A stretch of 64,000 nucleotides of DNA from Thalassolituus maritimus (GCF_900156675.1 NZ_FTOH01000009.1:62001-126000), one strand, 5' to 3'; shown: positions 45,505-54,412, counted from the first letter of the stretch. Made by a program: numbers and translations. The notes: generated from the letters alone by a model not told the origin.

Positions 45505-47291
45505 ATGCACCCGAAGTAACTAAGTTAAAGATATCAGGTGGAGAGAAAGTTTTCTCTCCACTCAGTCGCTCAATACGTCGCTTGCGTGAAGAATACGAAC
45601 GCACCTATGAGTCTTGGCTTGAGACGGTCGATCAATTGGATTTGACGGTTTCTGAATTAAACGTAAATAAAGAAAAGCTGAGTTCTGAGATACGCAGTGG
45701 AGAGGTGGCTGCTAAGGAACTCAGTAGCCTCAAAGTCAAAAGCGCCAAGCTATTGGAAGAGTACAAAACGGCAGTGGCTGCGTTTAAAGCGAAGAAACAG
45801 GAAGTTGCCAACTTACAGGGTGCGCTGTCGGGGCTTCGCGATGCGAAGACAGATCTCGACAGCCGTTATGAGCTCGTTTGCTCGGCGATCTCACCCATAA
45901 AAATGCAGTCGGATCAGTACCTCAGGTTTAAAGAGATTCTCGACGGGCAGCTTTTACCTCTGATTAATCGGATAAATGTTGTCGCAAATGAGGCGCAGCA
46001 GGTAATCAAAATTCGGGCAATCGAAGATGAGTTGAGGTTGATTGACTCTCTGTCGGTATTCTCCAATCGCTCTGTGGTTGCCGTGGCAGGGGGGTTCAGT
46101 AGTGGTAAATCGTCGTTAATCACTAGCTTATTTGCGAATGAGGATGTCAGCCTGCCGATTGGTATTGAGCCTGTAACGGCTATTCCGACCTACGTATTTC
46201 ACTCGGATGATGTCGCTATTAAAGGTTATCCAGACGGGGGGGGCATTTTCGATGTGTCTGCCGATATGTATGCTCGATTGTCACATAAGTTTGTAGAGGA
46301 GTTTGGCTTTAACTTGCGCGATCTTCTGCCCTTTATGTCGCTGGAAGTGCCTTTGCAGACGCTAAAGCATATCGCCTTTATCGATTTACCGGGTTACAAC
46401 CCGGGAGACCGCGATGGTGCTACCGGTGGCGATTTGATGGCGTCGGATGAATTTGTCACACAGGGGGAGGCTTTGCTGTGGGTTATCGGTATGGATGCTA
46501 ATGGAACCGTACCGCGTGATGATCTCGAACAACTGTGGTCACTGAGTGAGCTCGATATCCCGATTTACGTCGTACTGAATAAAGCGGATCTTCGCCCGTT
46601 AGCGACACTGGATGAAGTGCTGGATCAGGTGTGTGACGAACTCTCGATGAACGGTATTGCCTTCGAAGGAATATCAGCCTATAGCAGTGAATGTGGTGGT
46701 GAACTGGCTTTCCGTGAGAAGAGTTTGTTTGAGGTGCTCGAAAGTTGGGACAAGCCTCGAGACTCAGCGAAAGTAGCCGCAGGTAAGTTATTTAATGTCA
46801 TCGATGAATATGAATCCGCGATCACCCACGACATTGAACGACGTAAGACAAAGGCATCTCTCGTAAAGGCGCTGGAGCTTAATCTGTTGGAAGTCGGTGC
46901 ATTTGAAGTGGATGATGCCGAAGCTTTTGATACTGATAAGTATATGAAAGCTGCACCGAAGAAGAAAAAGGGCAAGAAAGCTAAGAAGGAAGATGCTGAC
47001 CCGCTTGTCGGTGGTTCCTTGATGGCTTCTTCTATACGTAGGCACTTCTTAGGGATTGCTATTGGCTCGGACGATTCAGACGATGATGAGGTTGCCGGTG
47101 ACAGCGAAGTGAACCAAGGGGGCTCTACCTCTAGCGATAGCAGCGGTGGAGTGTTAACTAATAAGGCAGACCTGATAGGCATTATCAGGGATCAGCTACA
47201 GGACTTACGTTTGGATTACAGCACGTCTGCAGCCGAGAAAGATCTTGCTGAACTTTCCCGTATCAGAGGAGAGTTGAGTTTGGTGTTCTGA
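45501..47291 (+). CDS. Dynamin-like GTPase 3 with N-terminal coiled coil and lysine-rich stretch
   Basis: A 596-residue protein that begins with about 190 residues of coiled coil. The GTPase comes next: G1 GGFSSGKSS (about 197), G3 DLPGYNPGDRD (about 295) and G4 NKAD (about 360). The C-terminal part has a lysine cluster (KKKKGKKAKKED, about 486), then a serine/aspartate-rich linker. The lysine cluster could bind membrane phospholipids or nucleic acid. Its domain order is the reverse of dynamins 1 and 2, in which the GTPase is N-terminal. It is the last gene of the island and is followed by a large hairpin. Confidence 0.83.
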   Translation: MNAPEVTKLKISGGEKVFSPLSRSIRRLREEYERTYESWLETVDQLDLTVSELNVNKEKLSSEIRSGEVAAKELSSLKVKSAKLLEEYKTAVAAFKAKKQEVANLQGALSGLRDAKTDLDSRYELVCSAISPIKMQSDQYLRFKEILDGQLLPLINRINVVANEAQQVIKIRAIEDELRLIDSLSVFSNRSVVAVAGGFSSGKSSLITSLFANEDVSLPIGIEPVTAIPTYVFHSDDVAIKGYPDGGGIFDVSADMYARLSHKFVEEFGFNLRDLLPFMSLEVPLQTLKHIAFIDLPGYNPGDRDGATGGDLMASDEFVTQGEALLWVIGMDANGTVPRDDLEQLWSLSELDIPIYVVLNKADLRPLATLDEVLDQVCDELSMNGIAFEGISAYSSECGGELAFREKSLFEVLESWDKPRDSAKVAAGKLFNVIDEYESAITHDIERRKTKASLVKALELNLLEVGAFEVDDAEAFDTDKYMKAAPKKKKGKKAKKEDADPLVGGSLMASSIRRHFLGIAIGSDDSDDDEVAGDSEVNQGGSTSSDSSGGVLTNKADLIGIIRDQLQDLRLDYSTSAAEKDLAELSRIRGELSLVF

Positions 47292-47307
47292 TTATTAGCT
47301 CTGTGTG

Positions 47308-47360
47308 GAGTGGCCGGGGAGGATTCGTAGCCGTCTTCATGGTTTCTTTTCCGGCCACTC
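47308..47360 (+). terminator. Long hairpin at the end of the defence operon
   Basis: GAGTGGCCGG (47308-47317) is perfectly complementary to CCGGCCACTC (47351-47360) across a 33-nt loop, 16 bp after the dynamin 3 stop. There is no T-run after it, so it may act as an mRNA-stabilising hairpin or a poor terminator. Confidence 0.5.
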
Positions 47361-47422
47361 TTCGCCATCTCCTAACACCCATTCTATTCTTTAATCATCC
47401 TTCAAAATAATTTTGGCTAAGT

Positions 47423-47971
47423 ATGATTAATAAGAAACTAGTAGTAGCGGTTTGCTGGGTACTTTCATCCGTAGCGTACGCCGAGAGGCCTGTCGTTGAG
47501 CATGGTCTGATCGCGGGTGCATCTGTTCAGGTGGGTAGCTATGAGGAAGATGGTGCGGATAGCGTATCTCCTATCGGCGGGCTACTTTCTCTTGAGAAGC
47601 CTTTGACTGATAATTTCAGTTTGAGAGCGGATTACGCCTTTGGCCTGGAGGCTGATTCTACTGAGGTAGGTACAACCGAAGTCGATGTCTCTTTGGGTAA
47701 TATGTTCTCGGGGTTTGCCAAGGTTCAGACCAGTGACATCGCTGGTTTCCGGCTTTATGGCTTGCTGGGTGTGAGTAAGGCGGAGTTCAGGGCCGAAGTT
47801 GTCGATACGGAAGACGAAGCCACGGATGGCGATACAGGCCTGTCGTATGGCTTGGGAGTGACGGCAGGCATTAAGCCGGGCCTTACTGTGAATGGCGAGT
47901 TCGTTTCTTATCTTTCTGAAGACGACTATTCCTATTCTGGTTTTAACTTCGGGCTTTCAAAGCTTTTCTGA
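47423..47971 (+). CDS. Small outer-membrane beta-barrel protein
   Basis: A 182-residue protein with a clear signal peptide (MINKKLVVAVCWVLSSVAYA, cleavage near residue 20). The rest is an alternating beta-strand pattern rich in glycine and aromatic residues and ending in a C-terminal F. This is typical of OmpA/OmpW-like small barrels of opacity-protein type. Acidic loops separate the strands. The function is unknown. It has its own position after the island hairpin and is probably part of the core chromosome. Confidence 0.75.
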   Translation: MINKKLVVAVCWVLSSVAYAERPVVEHGLIAGASVQVGSYEEDGADSVSPIGGLLSLEKPLTDNFSLRADYAFGLEADSTEVGTTEVDVSLGNMFSGFAKVQTSDIAGFRLYGLLGVSKAEFRAEVVDTEDEATDGDTGLSYGLGVTAGIKPGLTVNGEFVSYLSEDDYSYSGFNFGLSKLF

Positions 47972-48010
47972 CCTCCTTACAATGACACCATCATTTACGA
48001 GGAGCACAGC

Positions 48011-48388
48011 ATGGCCAAGGGTTTTGAAGTTACGGGAATCATCCACACCATCGGTGAGACGCAGTCGTTCGGTCATAACGGGTTCACTAAGCGTGAGTTT
48101 GTGGTCAAACTGACCGGTGAAGGCGAGAAGGAAGAGTACCCGAACTACGTGGCTCTTGAGTTGATCAAAGACAAGTGTGCTCTGATGGACAGCTACCAGC
48201 CAGGCGATGAGATTAAGGTTCAGTTCAATCTGAACGGTCGCCTCTGGAACGCACCGGGTAAGCCAGAGAAGTGTTTTACCAGTTTGCAGGCGTGGCGTGT
48301 TGAGCGCATGGATGATGTGCCGCAGTTTGCTCAGCAGCCAGCGCCATCGCAGGCGTATGATGATTTTGACGACGACGTGCCGTTTTAA
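48011..48388 (+). CDS. DUF3127 protein with SSB-like acidic C-terminal tip
   Basis: A 125-residue protein with a probable OB-fold of the DUF3127 family (about residues 1-95: GFEVTGIIHTIG, REFVVKLTG and IKVQFNLNGR), then a flexible linker. It ends in DDFDDDVPF. That tip is almost identical to the C-terminal peptide of single-stranded DNA-binding protein (DFDDDIPF), which recruits repair proteins. This suggests it binds nucleic acid and SSB partners (inference). GAGGAG precedes the ATG, and a terminator follows. Confidence 0.78.
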   Translation: MAKGFEVTGIIHTIGETQSFGHNGFTKREFVVKLTGEGEKEEYPNYVALELIKDKCALMDSYQPGDEIKVQFNLNGRLWNAPGKPEKCFTSLQAWRVERMDDVPQFAQQPAPSQAYDDFDDDVPF

Positions 48389-48438
48389 GCGTTACATAAT
48401 GCAACGGTGCAAGGAGGCCTGACCTCCTTGCAATGAAG

Positions 48439-48464
48439 AGGCGTCTATTGATGACGCCTTTTTT
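48439..48464 (+). terminator. Rho-independent terminator after the DUF3127 gene
   Basis: A 7-bp stem AGGCGTC/GACGCCT with a 7-nt loop followed directly by six T residues, about 50 bp after the stop. Confidence 0.85.
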
Positions 48465-48473
48465 GTGCGCTGG

Positions 48474-48493
48474 ATTCCCGCCTGCGCGGGAAT
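48474..48493. repeat. dRS3-like palindromic repeat
   Basis: ATTCCCGCCTGCGCGGGAAT is a near-perfect 20-bp palindrome of the widespread ATTCCCGC-GCGGGAAT intergenic type (compare neisserial dRS3). A single copy was seen in this window. Confidence 0.6.
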
Positions 48494-48648
48494 GACAGGG
48501 CGGCAGCGAGAATGCACAGGGTGCAGCAGGAACGATAGGCCTGGAGTACAGGAATCACAATCCTGAACTTTTGATTCTGGCATAAGCATTAGCGGAACCG
48601 GACGTCATCTCCATTAAGGTGGAGATCCATTCAACGAGCGAGGTGACA

Positions 48649-49344
48649 ATGAAAGTCTTAGTAGCTGGTTCATCTGGCGGCATTGGTGCAGCAATTGCCG
48701 ATAAACTCCGCGCCGATGGCGATTATGTTCTGACGATCAGTCGTTTTGGCGAGCCGTCGTCTTCTCACTTGGTGTGTGACCTAACTAAGCCTGAATCGGT
48801 TGATCAGGTTTCAAAATTTCTTGCTGATCGTGGCCCAGTCGATGCGGTGTTTTGCTGTACAGGGATTCTTCACGGCGGTTGGAATATGCCTGAGAAATCA
48901 CTGTTGCAGTTAACTTCAGAGTGGTTGCAGCAAAATATGCTGGTGAATGTGCAGTCGCATATTCATTTAGCGCAGGCGATTGCCCCCCAGGTAAAGCGTA
49001 CCGCTCCGATTAAGTGGGTGTCGTTATCCGCGATGGTTGGCAGTATCGAAGATAACGCGCTTGGTGGCTGGTACAGTTACCGTATGAGCAAGGCGGCGTT
49101 GAATATGTTTATTCGCAATTTGTCGATTGAGTGGGGGCGTAAAGCACCGGGCAGTGTGGTTGTGGCGCAGCATCCGGGGACGACAGATACCGGCTTGTCA
49201 GAACCGTTTCAGTCTGGTGTTGCAAAGGGTAAACTGTATTCTCGGGAGCAGACGGCGAGTCGTTTGATTGTTGTGATGAAGAAACTCTCTGAAAAGGAAC
49301 ATGGGAAGTTACTATACTGGGATGGCAGTGTTATTGTTTTCTGA
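48649..49344 (+). CDS. Short-chain dehydrogenase/reductase (SDR), C-factor-like
   Basis: A 231-residue NAD(P)-dependent oxidoreductase. GAGGTGACA upstream supports the ATG at 48649 over an in-frame one at 48619. The cofactor loop is GSSGGIGAAIA (about 8-18), the active site is YSYRMSKAALN (YxxxK), and CCTG replaces the usual NNAG. The substrate is unknown. It appears monocistronic. Confidence 0.85.
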   Translation: MKVLVAGSSGGIGAAIADKLRADGDYVLTISRFGEPSSSHLVCDLTKPESVDQVSKFLADRGPVDAVFCCTGILHGGWNMPEKSLLQLTSEWLQQNMLVNVQSHIHLAQAIAPQVKRTAPIKWVSLSAMVGSIEDNALGGWYSYRMSKAALNMFIRNLSIEWGRKAPGSVVVAQHPGTTDTGLSEPFQSGVAKGKLYSREQTASRLIVVMKKLSEKEHGKLLYWDGSVIVF

Positions 49345-49355
49345 TCAATTAGTAT

Positions 49356-50153
49356 ATGGAAGTTGGATCGTTGAAATCGTTAAAATACAAGGCACTGCTG
49401 ACCATTGACCGGATAGGATTCACCTTGGCGGTCACGCTCATTTCGTTCTCTGCCGCATTTAGTCTGATGGATGCAGTTAAATTCTTTAAAGAAGTTCTGA
49501 ACGATTTTGTTCCGTTTCTATTTCATATTGGGGTGGACTCAGGCGCTTTGTATGCGATTGGTTGTGCGTCACTGTCTATCTTTATTTGGTGGTTTTTATC
49601 CCGCCTGATCGTGGACAAAAAATTGAAGTCTATCAAGTGGAGTGAAATCTCAGAGGAAACCGATTTAAAGAATGTTTATGTATCTAAAGATTTCAATAGA
49701 TATCTTATACTCGGTTTTTCAAAATGGTTGATCGCGGCCTTATCTGTGTTGGTCGTCGCTCCCTTGTACTCGCAGGTTTTGTATCCAACCCTATTTCTGG
49801 TTGTTGTTAGCTTGTCAGCTTTGGTTGCTGTCGGTGCTTCAATCTTTATCTATATGAACTACAGAGAGCCCAGGGTACATCGGGAATATTATCCTGATAC
49901 GCACCATTTATATCCTATATGGTTATCATCTGAAGACGGGATCTGGGATGTTGCTTCTGATCAGGAAATGTCTCAGATACCGGTAGATTCAAACGATTAT
50001 AAAATAGCTTTGTATCTGGCATCGAAAGTTAGTGATAGAAATGAGGACGCGAAGTGTGAAATAAATTTCGATGTTATTTCAAACATCACGATCGATGACT
50101 ATCTATTACCTTACGAAATATCGTTCGGCTATTCGGAAGAGGAGCTGGGATGA
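49356..50153 (+). CDS. Unknown membrane protein
   Basis: A 265-residue protein with four predicted membrane helices (about residues 19-40, 58-80, 120-140 and 145-165) and an acidic C-terminal domain of about 95 residues. No family was recognised. It follows the SDR gene by 11 bp and overlaps the next gene (ATGATG), so these two unknown genes are coupled. No clear ribosome-binding site lies before this ATG, so the start is uncertain. Confidence 0.6.
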   Translation: MEVGSLKSLKYKALLTIDRIGFTLAVTLISFSAAFSLMDAVKFFKEVLNDFVPFLFHIGVDSGALYAIGCASLSIFIWWFLSRLIVDKKLKSIKWSEISEETDLKNVYVSKDFNRYLILGFSKWLIAALSVLVVAPLYSQVLYPTLFLVVVSLSALVAVGASIFIYMNYREPRVHREYYPDTHHLYPIWLSSEDGIWDVASDQEMSQIPVDSNDYKIALYLASKVSDRNEDAKCEINFDVISNITIDDYLLPYEISFGYSEEELG

Positions 50154-51271
50154 TGTCGGTTGTTGAACGATTGATTCGCCGTAAGATTCGTTGGGAAATA
50201 TGGGGTACTAAGGTTGAGTTCCTCTCTCCAAGGCGGCCTTGTGTGTCAGAGATGGTAACTCCAACCAAGTTGGATGCCCCGGGACATGAATCCCTGAGAT
50301 TCTACGAGAGCTATTATGATAAGGCGCTGAATGTTCGTCATGAACTTCATGAAATAATTAATGCCGCGTCTGAGTACCCTTCGTTCGACGATCTTCCTAA
50401 CGCCTTTTTTAAACGCGAGCGTTTTTGGGGCGAGTGGAGCTATGGCCGCGAGGGAACTTACGAACATTACTCCCTTTCTGTTCAAGGTGTGGTTTACAGG
50501 GATAGCGATGGTGGTTCCTTCTTTGATCCGGTTAATCTGAAGAATGCACACCTTCGCCATTGTGAAACAGGATACAAGCACGATAAGAAGCGTTATGAAG
50601 ACTCTAAGAATAGCGACTCCAGCATCTTAGCTTTCCCTCCGGGTTTTTCAGACCTACGGTGGCGGAAACGAGAGGTTTCTGGTCAATGCTGGCATGGTTA
50701 TGACCATTACAACTATCGCCATAAGACCGGAGAGGTTTGGTTGCTCCCCCTTGGAAACGATCACTACATGGTTGTTCAGCTTGGTCTGCGTTGCGCTCAC
50801 CAAGTATTTCAGGAATATATAGATCATTTTGATCGATTTGTTGATAGATTTTTCAATAGTTTGAATGTTACTTATTCACCAGAGCTGTTATCGCATCAGC
50901 AACGGATAGTATCGCCTGAAGCAATAGAGAATGCCGTAGATCCTGTCGTGTTGGGGTACACAGGTGACGACCTGATCCAGTGGCGCTTATTAAACACTGA
51001 AGAAGGCCAGCTGAATAAAAAGCTCGCTCTCTCTTCCCTGAAGAAAGAGAGGTTGGACACACTAAAATATAATCTTCTGCTTCCTGGTATTTTACTAGGT
51101 GGGATTGTTCTGGTCTTGGGCTTTATTGGTCTCAGTGATGCCATTGCATGGCTCAATGAGCGGGGCTTTTCTTCAGCATCTGCGTATTTTTCTGTCTGCT
51201 TCGGCTATTTAGCATTGAGAGGTAAGATTCTCAAAAAGTTATATGAACTAAAAGATGCATCGGATGCATAG
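50150..51271 (+). CDS. Unknown protein with C-terminal membrane helices, coupled to the preceding gene
   Basis: A 373-residue protein. The first 290 residues are soluble, rich in aromatic and histidine residues (HDKKRYEDS, CWHGYDHYNYRHKTG), with no recognised domain. Two hydrophobic helices lie near residues 312-332 and 342-358. The ATG overlaps the stop of the preceding membrane protein, implying a two-component unit. It lies beyond the island hairpin but next to it, so it could be another accessory module. It is AT-richer than its neighbours. Confidence 0.6.
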   Translation: MMSVVERLIRRKIRWEIWGTKVEFLSPRRPCVSEMVTPTKLDAPGHESLRFYESYYDKALNVRHELHEIINAASEYPSFDDLPNAFFKRERFWGEWSYGREGTYEHYSLSVQGVVYRDSDGGSFFDPVNLKNAHLRHCETGYKHDKKRYEDSKNSDSSILAFPPGFSDLRWRKREVSGQCWHGYDHYNYRHKTGEVWLLPLGNDHYMVVQLGLRCAHQVFQEYIDHFDRFVDRFFNSLNVTYSPELLSHQQRIVSPEAIENAVDPVVLGYTGDDLIQWRLLNTEEGQLNKKLALSSLKKERLDTLKYNLLLPGILLGGIVLVLGFIGLSDAIAWLNERGFSSASAYFSVCFGYLALRGKILKKLYELKDASDA

Positions 51272-51275
51272 TGTT

Positions 51276-51300
51276 ATAGGAGCGCATGCTATGTGCGATG
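51276..51300 (+). repeat. Degenerate fragment of the dispersed GTAGGAG repeat
   Basis: TATAGGAGCGCATGCTATGTGCGATG-like sequence resembles the first arm and GCGCGA part of the A-type repeats at 4332 and 6040. It lies between convergent genes. Confidence 0.35.
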
Positions 51301-51302
51301 CA

Positions 51303-53099
51303 TTAAAACGTAATCCGCTCAGCCCACCCCGGTAATTTCATTCCTTCCGCACTCAATTCAATATCATCCGGCTCCGGCTGGGCTTCTTTATCCCGGTAGG
51401 GCAGTGGTAAGTTCTCTTTCGCGACAGCGCTCAGGTACTGCTGCTGACTCTCCCGGATCTTCTCATTTCTTGCTATGTAGCTGTGCCATTCGGCTTCGGT
51501 GACGAGTGTTTTCAGGTGTTCACGGCTTGCTTGTCCGCTTAGCACCCAGGCGCTGGCGTTGTTGCCTCCAAAGCCTTTGCTGTTAATGAAGCAGACCGGG
51601 ATATCTTCGGCTGAAACCTTGGTATGGTTCAGCGGAATTTTCAGATGCGACTGCTGCACGTCGGGCGCGATTTCGCTGGCTGTGGTGATGCCGGGCAGAA
51701 TACCGTAGTTCCAGGAGCCCAGGGTCATTAACAGCTGGTCGGCGGAAGCCGCCGAGATGGAGTGCCCCAAGTGGGCTTTAACTGCGCAGACCGGCCACTC
51801 ACTGATGCCAAATTCTTTGGCCAGCCGGTTAAACATGTCTGATTCGGTAGTACGATTTTGTGGAGTGCTGCTGCCGTGAGCCTGCACAAAGCTCTTCTGC
51901 AGGGCAGTGTCACCCAGAGCGGTTTTACTCAGTGTACGTTTCGCGCTGGCCATGGCTTTACCCATGGTGATGTAGTTGCCAATGCCCGGTGCCGAGATTG
52001 AACGTTTGTAGCCATCTGCGTGGATAAATACGTCGCCAATACTCCCGAGTATATTCAGCCCAAGCTCAAGCGCGGTATCCCGACTGGTAAGCACGAAACA
52101 CTGAGCCGACTCTGCCAGGGTGAAGCCAACGTTTTGAGCGAAGGGTCTGGAAGCACGGCGAAACTCAGGTTGTTGATTGTTGCTCAGACCTTCAAGTTTT
52201 TGCAGGCGCTCTTCGGTAGCGAGTGCTCCCATAGCATTAAAGCCCTCAACAATGCCCGGGATGAGCGGCGCTTCGCTGTTACCTGTGAGGACAAGCTTAC
52301 GGCGACCGCTGCGGATATCATCAAGCGCCATACGCAGGTTGTAGAGGAAGCTGGCACAGGCGCCGTTGTTGCTTCCAGTAGCTCCAGTATTGCCAAGCAG
52401 GTAAGCGTTGATAAAGTCGGCGGGCATGGTGGATATGCCCATTGGTAACTGGCGGGAGGTGTTGCGCTGGCCCATCAAGGGGGCGCACAACATGCCGCCG
52501 AACCCCTGCATATCAAGCTGACCCGCCGTCGAGCCCATGTAGACAGCAATGTCGTCGGGGCAGAGGTGTTCTTTAATGTCATCGGCACTCATACCCAGGT
52601 TGCCGAGTGCGTCGGCGGCAGCGTAGAGCGCTAGTTGTAAGCCGCGAGGATGGTGTTTCGAGTTGTAGAGGCTGGCTACGTCAAATCCGGTCGGAATCTG
52701 ACCAGCGCTCTGCACATCGCAGCGCTTGTAAGTCTCTCGATAGAGTTTGCTGGTCGTAGCGTTTGATGCATTGGTTATACCGTTATCTATTTCAGTTTCT
52801 TTTTCTGATCCCTCACGCTGGATTTCGTTAAAAACCATAGATTGTGGATTCCAGCCACGCAGGTCAGGGCAGTCTTCATCCCACGTCCGGACAAGCGAGT
52901 TATTGAGAACCTCGTGAGGTGGTTGGTCAGTCAGATTTGCCAACTCATTCTGCAGTTCTGCTTGCTGAACGGGGGAGAGTGCATCGTAAATAATCCGTCG
53001 ATACGCTTGATGGCCAGAGGCACGCCCAGCGGCGTTGATACCGCCGAACGCGGCAATCACTACATCGGTGATTTCAGGAGAGTAAGTTGAATCAGACAC
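51303..53099 (-). CDS. fabY: Beta-ketoacyl-ACP synthase, FabY-type
   Basis: A ketoacyl synthase resembling Pseudomonas FabY, which condenses acetyl-CoA with malonyl-ACP to start fatty-acid synthesis. The GTG at 53097-53099 is chosen because GGAGG lies five bases ahead. It gives 598 residues starting near the FabY-like AFGGINAAGRASGHQAYRR. The active-site cysteine lies in NNGACASFLYNL and the catalytic histidines in QAHGSSTPQNR and KAHLGHS, so the triad is intact. The protein is long for the KAS family, as FabY is. It is convergent with the unknown gene at 50150 and divergent from an AraC regulator. Confidence 0.85.
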   Translation of the reverse strand: MSDSTYSPEITDVVIAAFGGINAAGRASGHQAYRRIIYDALSPVQQAELQNELANLTDQPPHEVLNNSLVRTWDEDCPDLRGWNPQSMVFNEIQREGSEKETEIDNGITNASNATTSKLYRETYKRCDVQSAGQIPTGFDVASLYNSKHHPRGLQLALYAAADALGNLGMSADDIKEHLCPDDIAVYMGSTAGQLDMQGFGGMLCAPLMGQRNTSRQLPMGISTMPADFINAYLLGNTGATGSNNGACASFLYNLRMALDDIRSGRRKLVLTGNSEAPLIPGIVEGFNAMGALATEERLQKLEGLSNNQQPEFRRASRPFAQNVGFTLAESAQCFVLTSRDTALELGLNILGSIGDVFIHADGYKRSISAPGIGNYITMGKAMASAKRTLSKTALGDTALQKSFVQAHGSSTPQNRTTESDMFNRLAKEFGISEWPVCAVKAHLGHSISAASADQLLMTLGSWNYGILPGITTASEIAPDVQQSHLKIPLNHTKVSAEDIPVCFINSKGFGGNNASAWVLSGQASREHLKTLVTEAEWHSYIARNEKIRESQQQYLSAVAKENLPLPYRDKEAQPEPDDIELSAEGMKLPGWAERITF

Positions 53100-53247
53100 A
53101 GTGGCCTCCGGCATATAATCAAGCAAGGTTTTGGGCGTTTGCCCGAGTGTGCCCACACAGTGTGCTCCGGATTCAGTTGTTCGGAATAGAATAAAAAAGA
53201 CGTATAGTGGTATATAAAAGACACAAGCGGCTTATCCGGAGGTATTC

Positions 53248-54252
53248 TTGCTAAATCGATCTGACTTTCATGTCAGCGTTCTGCAGCTCGATCAGATGCT
53301 CTTGTCCAGCCTGGCAATGCCGCTTGAAATGCTCCATGCCGCGGTGAGCTACCATCACACCAAAAGCCGTTCGCGATTGAGCCTGAATGTCGAATCAGTG
53401 TCCCCAGCAGTGGGTTGTCAGCCAATAGGCGGGCTAAATATCGTTAGCGGAACGCCTTTGGCGGATGTAGGTAAGACCGATCTGGTGATCGTGCCTGCTA
53501 TGTGGCGTAATCCATTACGAAAGTTAGATTCATCAGATCCTGTCTGTGAATGGCTCAGGCAGCGTTATTCCGAGGGTGCGTCTGTCATGAGTATCGGCAC
53601 AGGGGCCTGGCTTCTGGCGAAGGCGGGGCTGCTTAATGGTCAGGCTGCGACCACCCATTGGCATGCTCTGAATGATTTTGAGCACGATTTTCCGGATGTT
53701 AGCCTGCAGCGCGATCACCTGCTGACGCAGGCAGGGCGTATTTATTGCGCCGCCAGTATTAACTCAGGCGCTGACCTGATGATTCATCTGATCGGTACAT
53801 TGTTTACTAACGAAACCGCAGCCTACGTTGAACGGCAATTCTCTCCCGAAGCCCGTATGTCCTTCGATAAAAGAGTGTTTACTGAAGGAGCCCCGCAGCA
53901 CGCTGATGAAGCCATAGCACTGGCGCAGAGCTGGTTACATCAGCATTGGCAGGGTACTCTGGCGATGGATCGGATTTCAGAGCTGGCAGGTTTAAGTGAA
54001 AGGCAACTGAGTCGGCGCTTCAAAAAGGTGACCGGCGAGTCCCCGGGGCAGTACCTGCTTCATCTCAAGTGTCGTTTTGGTAAGGAGTGGCTTAAAAACA
54101 GTGACCTCTCAATAGCAGAGATCGCTCAGATGTGCGGATTCAGTGATGCCAGTCATTTCGGGCGCATCTTTCGTCGTTGGCAGGGCGTGGCGCCATCTGA
54201 CTACCGACGGGCAGTCCGAGCCAAGCTATTCAGCGTGAACAGTCAGTTTTAG
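53248..54252 (+). CDS. GlxA-like AraC-family transcriptional regulator
   Basis: A 334-residue regulator with an N-terminal DJ-1/PfpI-type class-I amidotransferase-like domain (about 1-185). The nucleophile position reads SIGTGAWLLA, so the usual cysteine is glycine or threonine and the domain is probably non-catalytic. The C-terminal AraC domain has two HTH motifs (MDRISELAGLSERQLSRRFK and IAEIAQMCGFSDASHFGRIFRRW). A TTG start is proposed because CGGAGGT lies just upstream and no ATG fits as well. It is divergent from fabY and may control it or sense a metabolite. Confidence 0.82.
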   Translation: MLNRSDFHVSVLQLDQMLLSSLAMPLEMLHAAVSYHHTKSRSRLSLNVESVSPAVGCQPIGGLNIVSGTPLADVGKTDLVIVPAMWRNPLRKLDSSDPVCEWLRQRYSEGASVMSIGTGAWLLAKAGLLNGQAATTHWHALNDFEHDFPDVSLQRDHLLTQAGRIYCAASINSGADLMIHLIGTLFTNETAAYVERQFSPEARMSFDKRVFTEGAPQHADEAIALAQSWLHQHWQGTLAMDRISELAGLSERQLSRRFKKVTGESPGQYLLHLKCRFGKEWLKNSDLSIAEIAQMCGFSDASHFGRIFRRWQGVAPSDYRRAVRAKLFSVNSQF

Positions 54253-54412
54253 CAAAAGAGATTAATTTTCACTTCCAGGAACAAAAGTCTGGCTGGTAAT
54301 GTCTGACCGGAGGTTAAATTGGTCATTGAGGCCATTAACCTTCAATAAGAACAAAATTCGACTAACCTGATGTTACAGGGGCTATGCGGCGCGAGAAGCG
54401 CGGGAGCAGGCA

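Noticed and set aside
47423-51271. Inclusion of the genes after 47.4 kb in the defence system
   Set aside because: A hairpin and ordinary families (outer-membrane protein, DUF3127, SDR) follow; no sigma-54 element was found, so membership is not supported.
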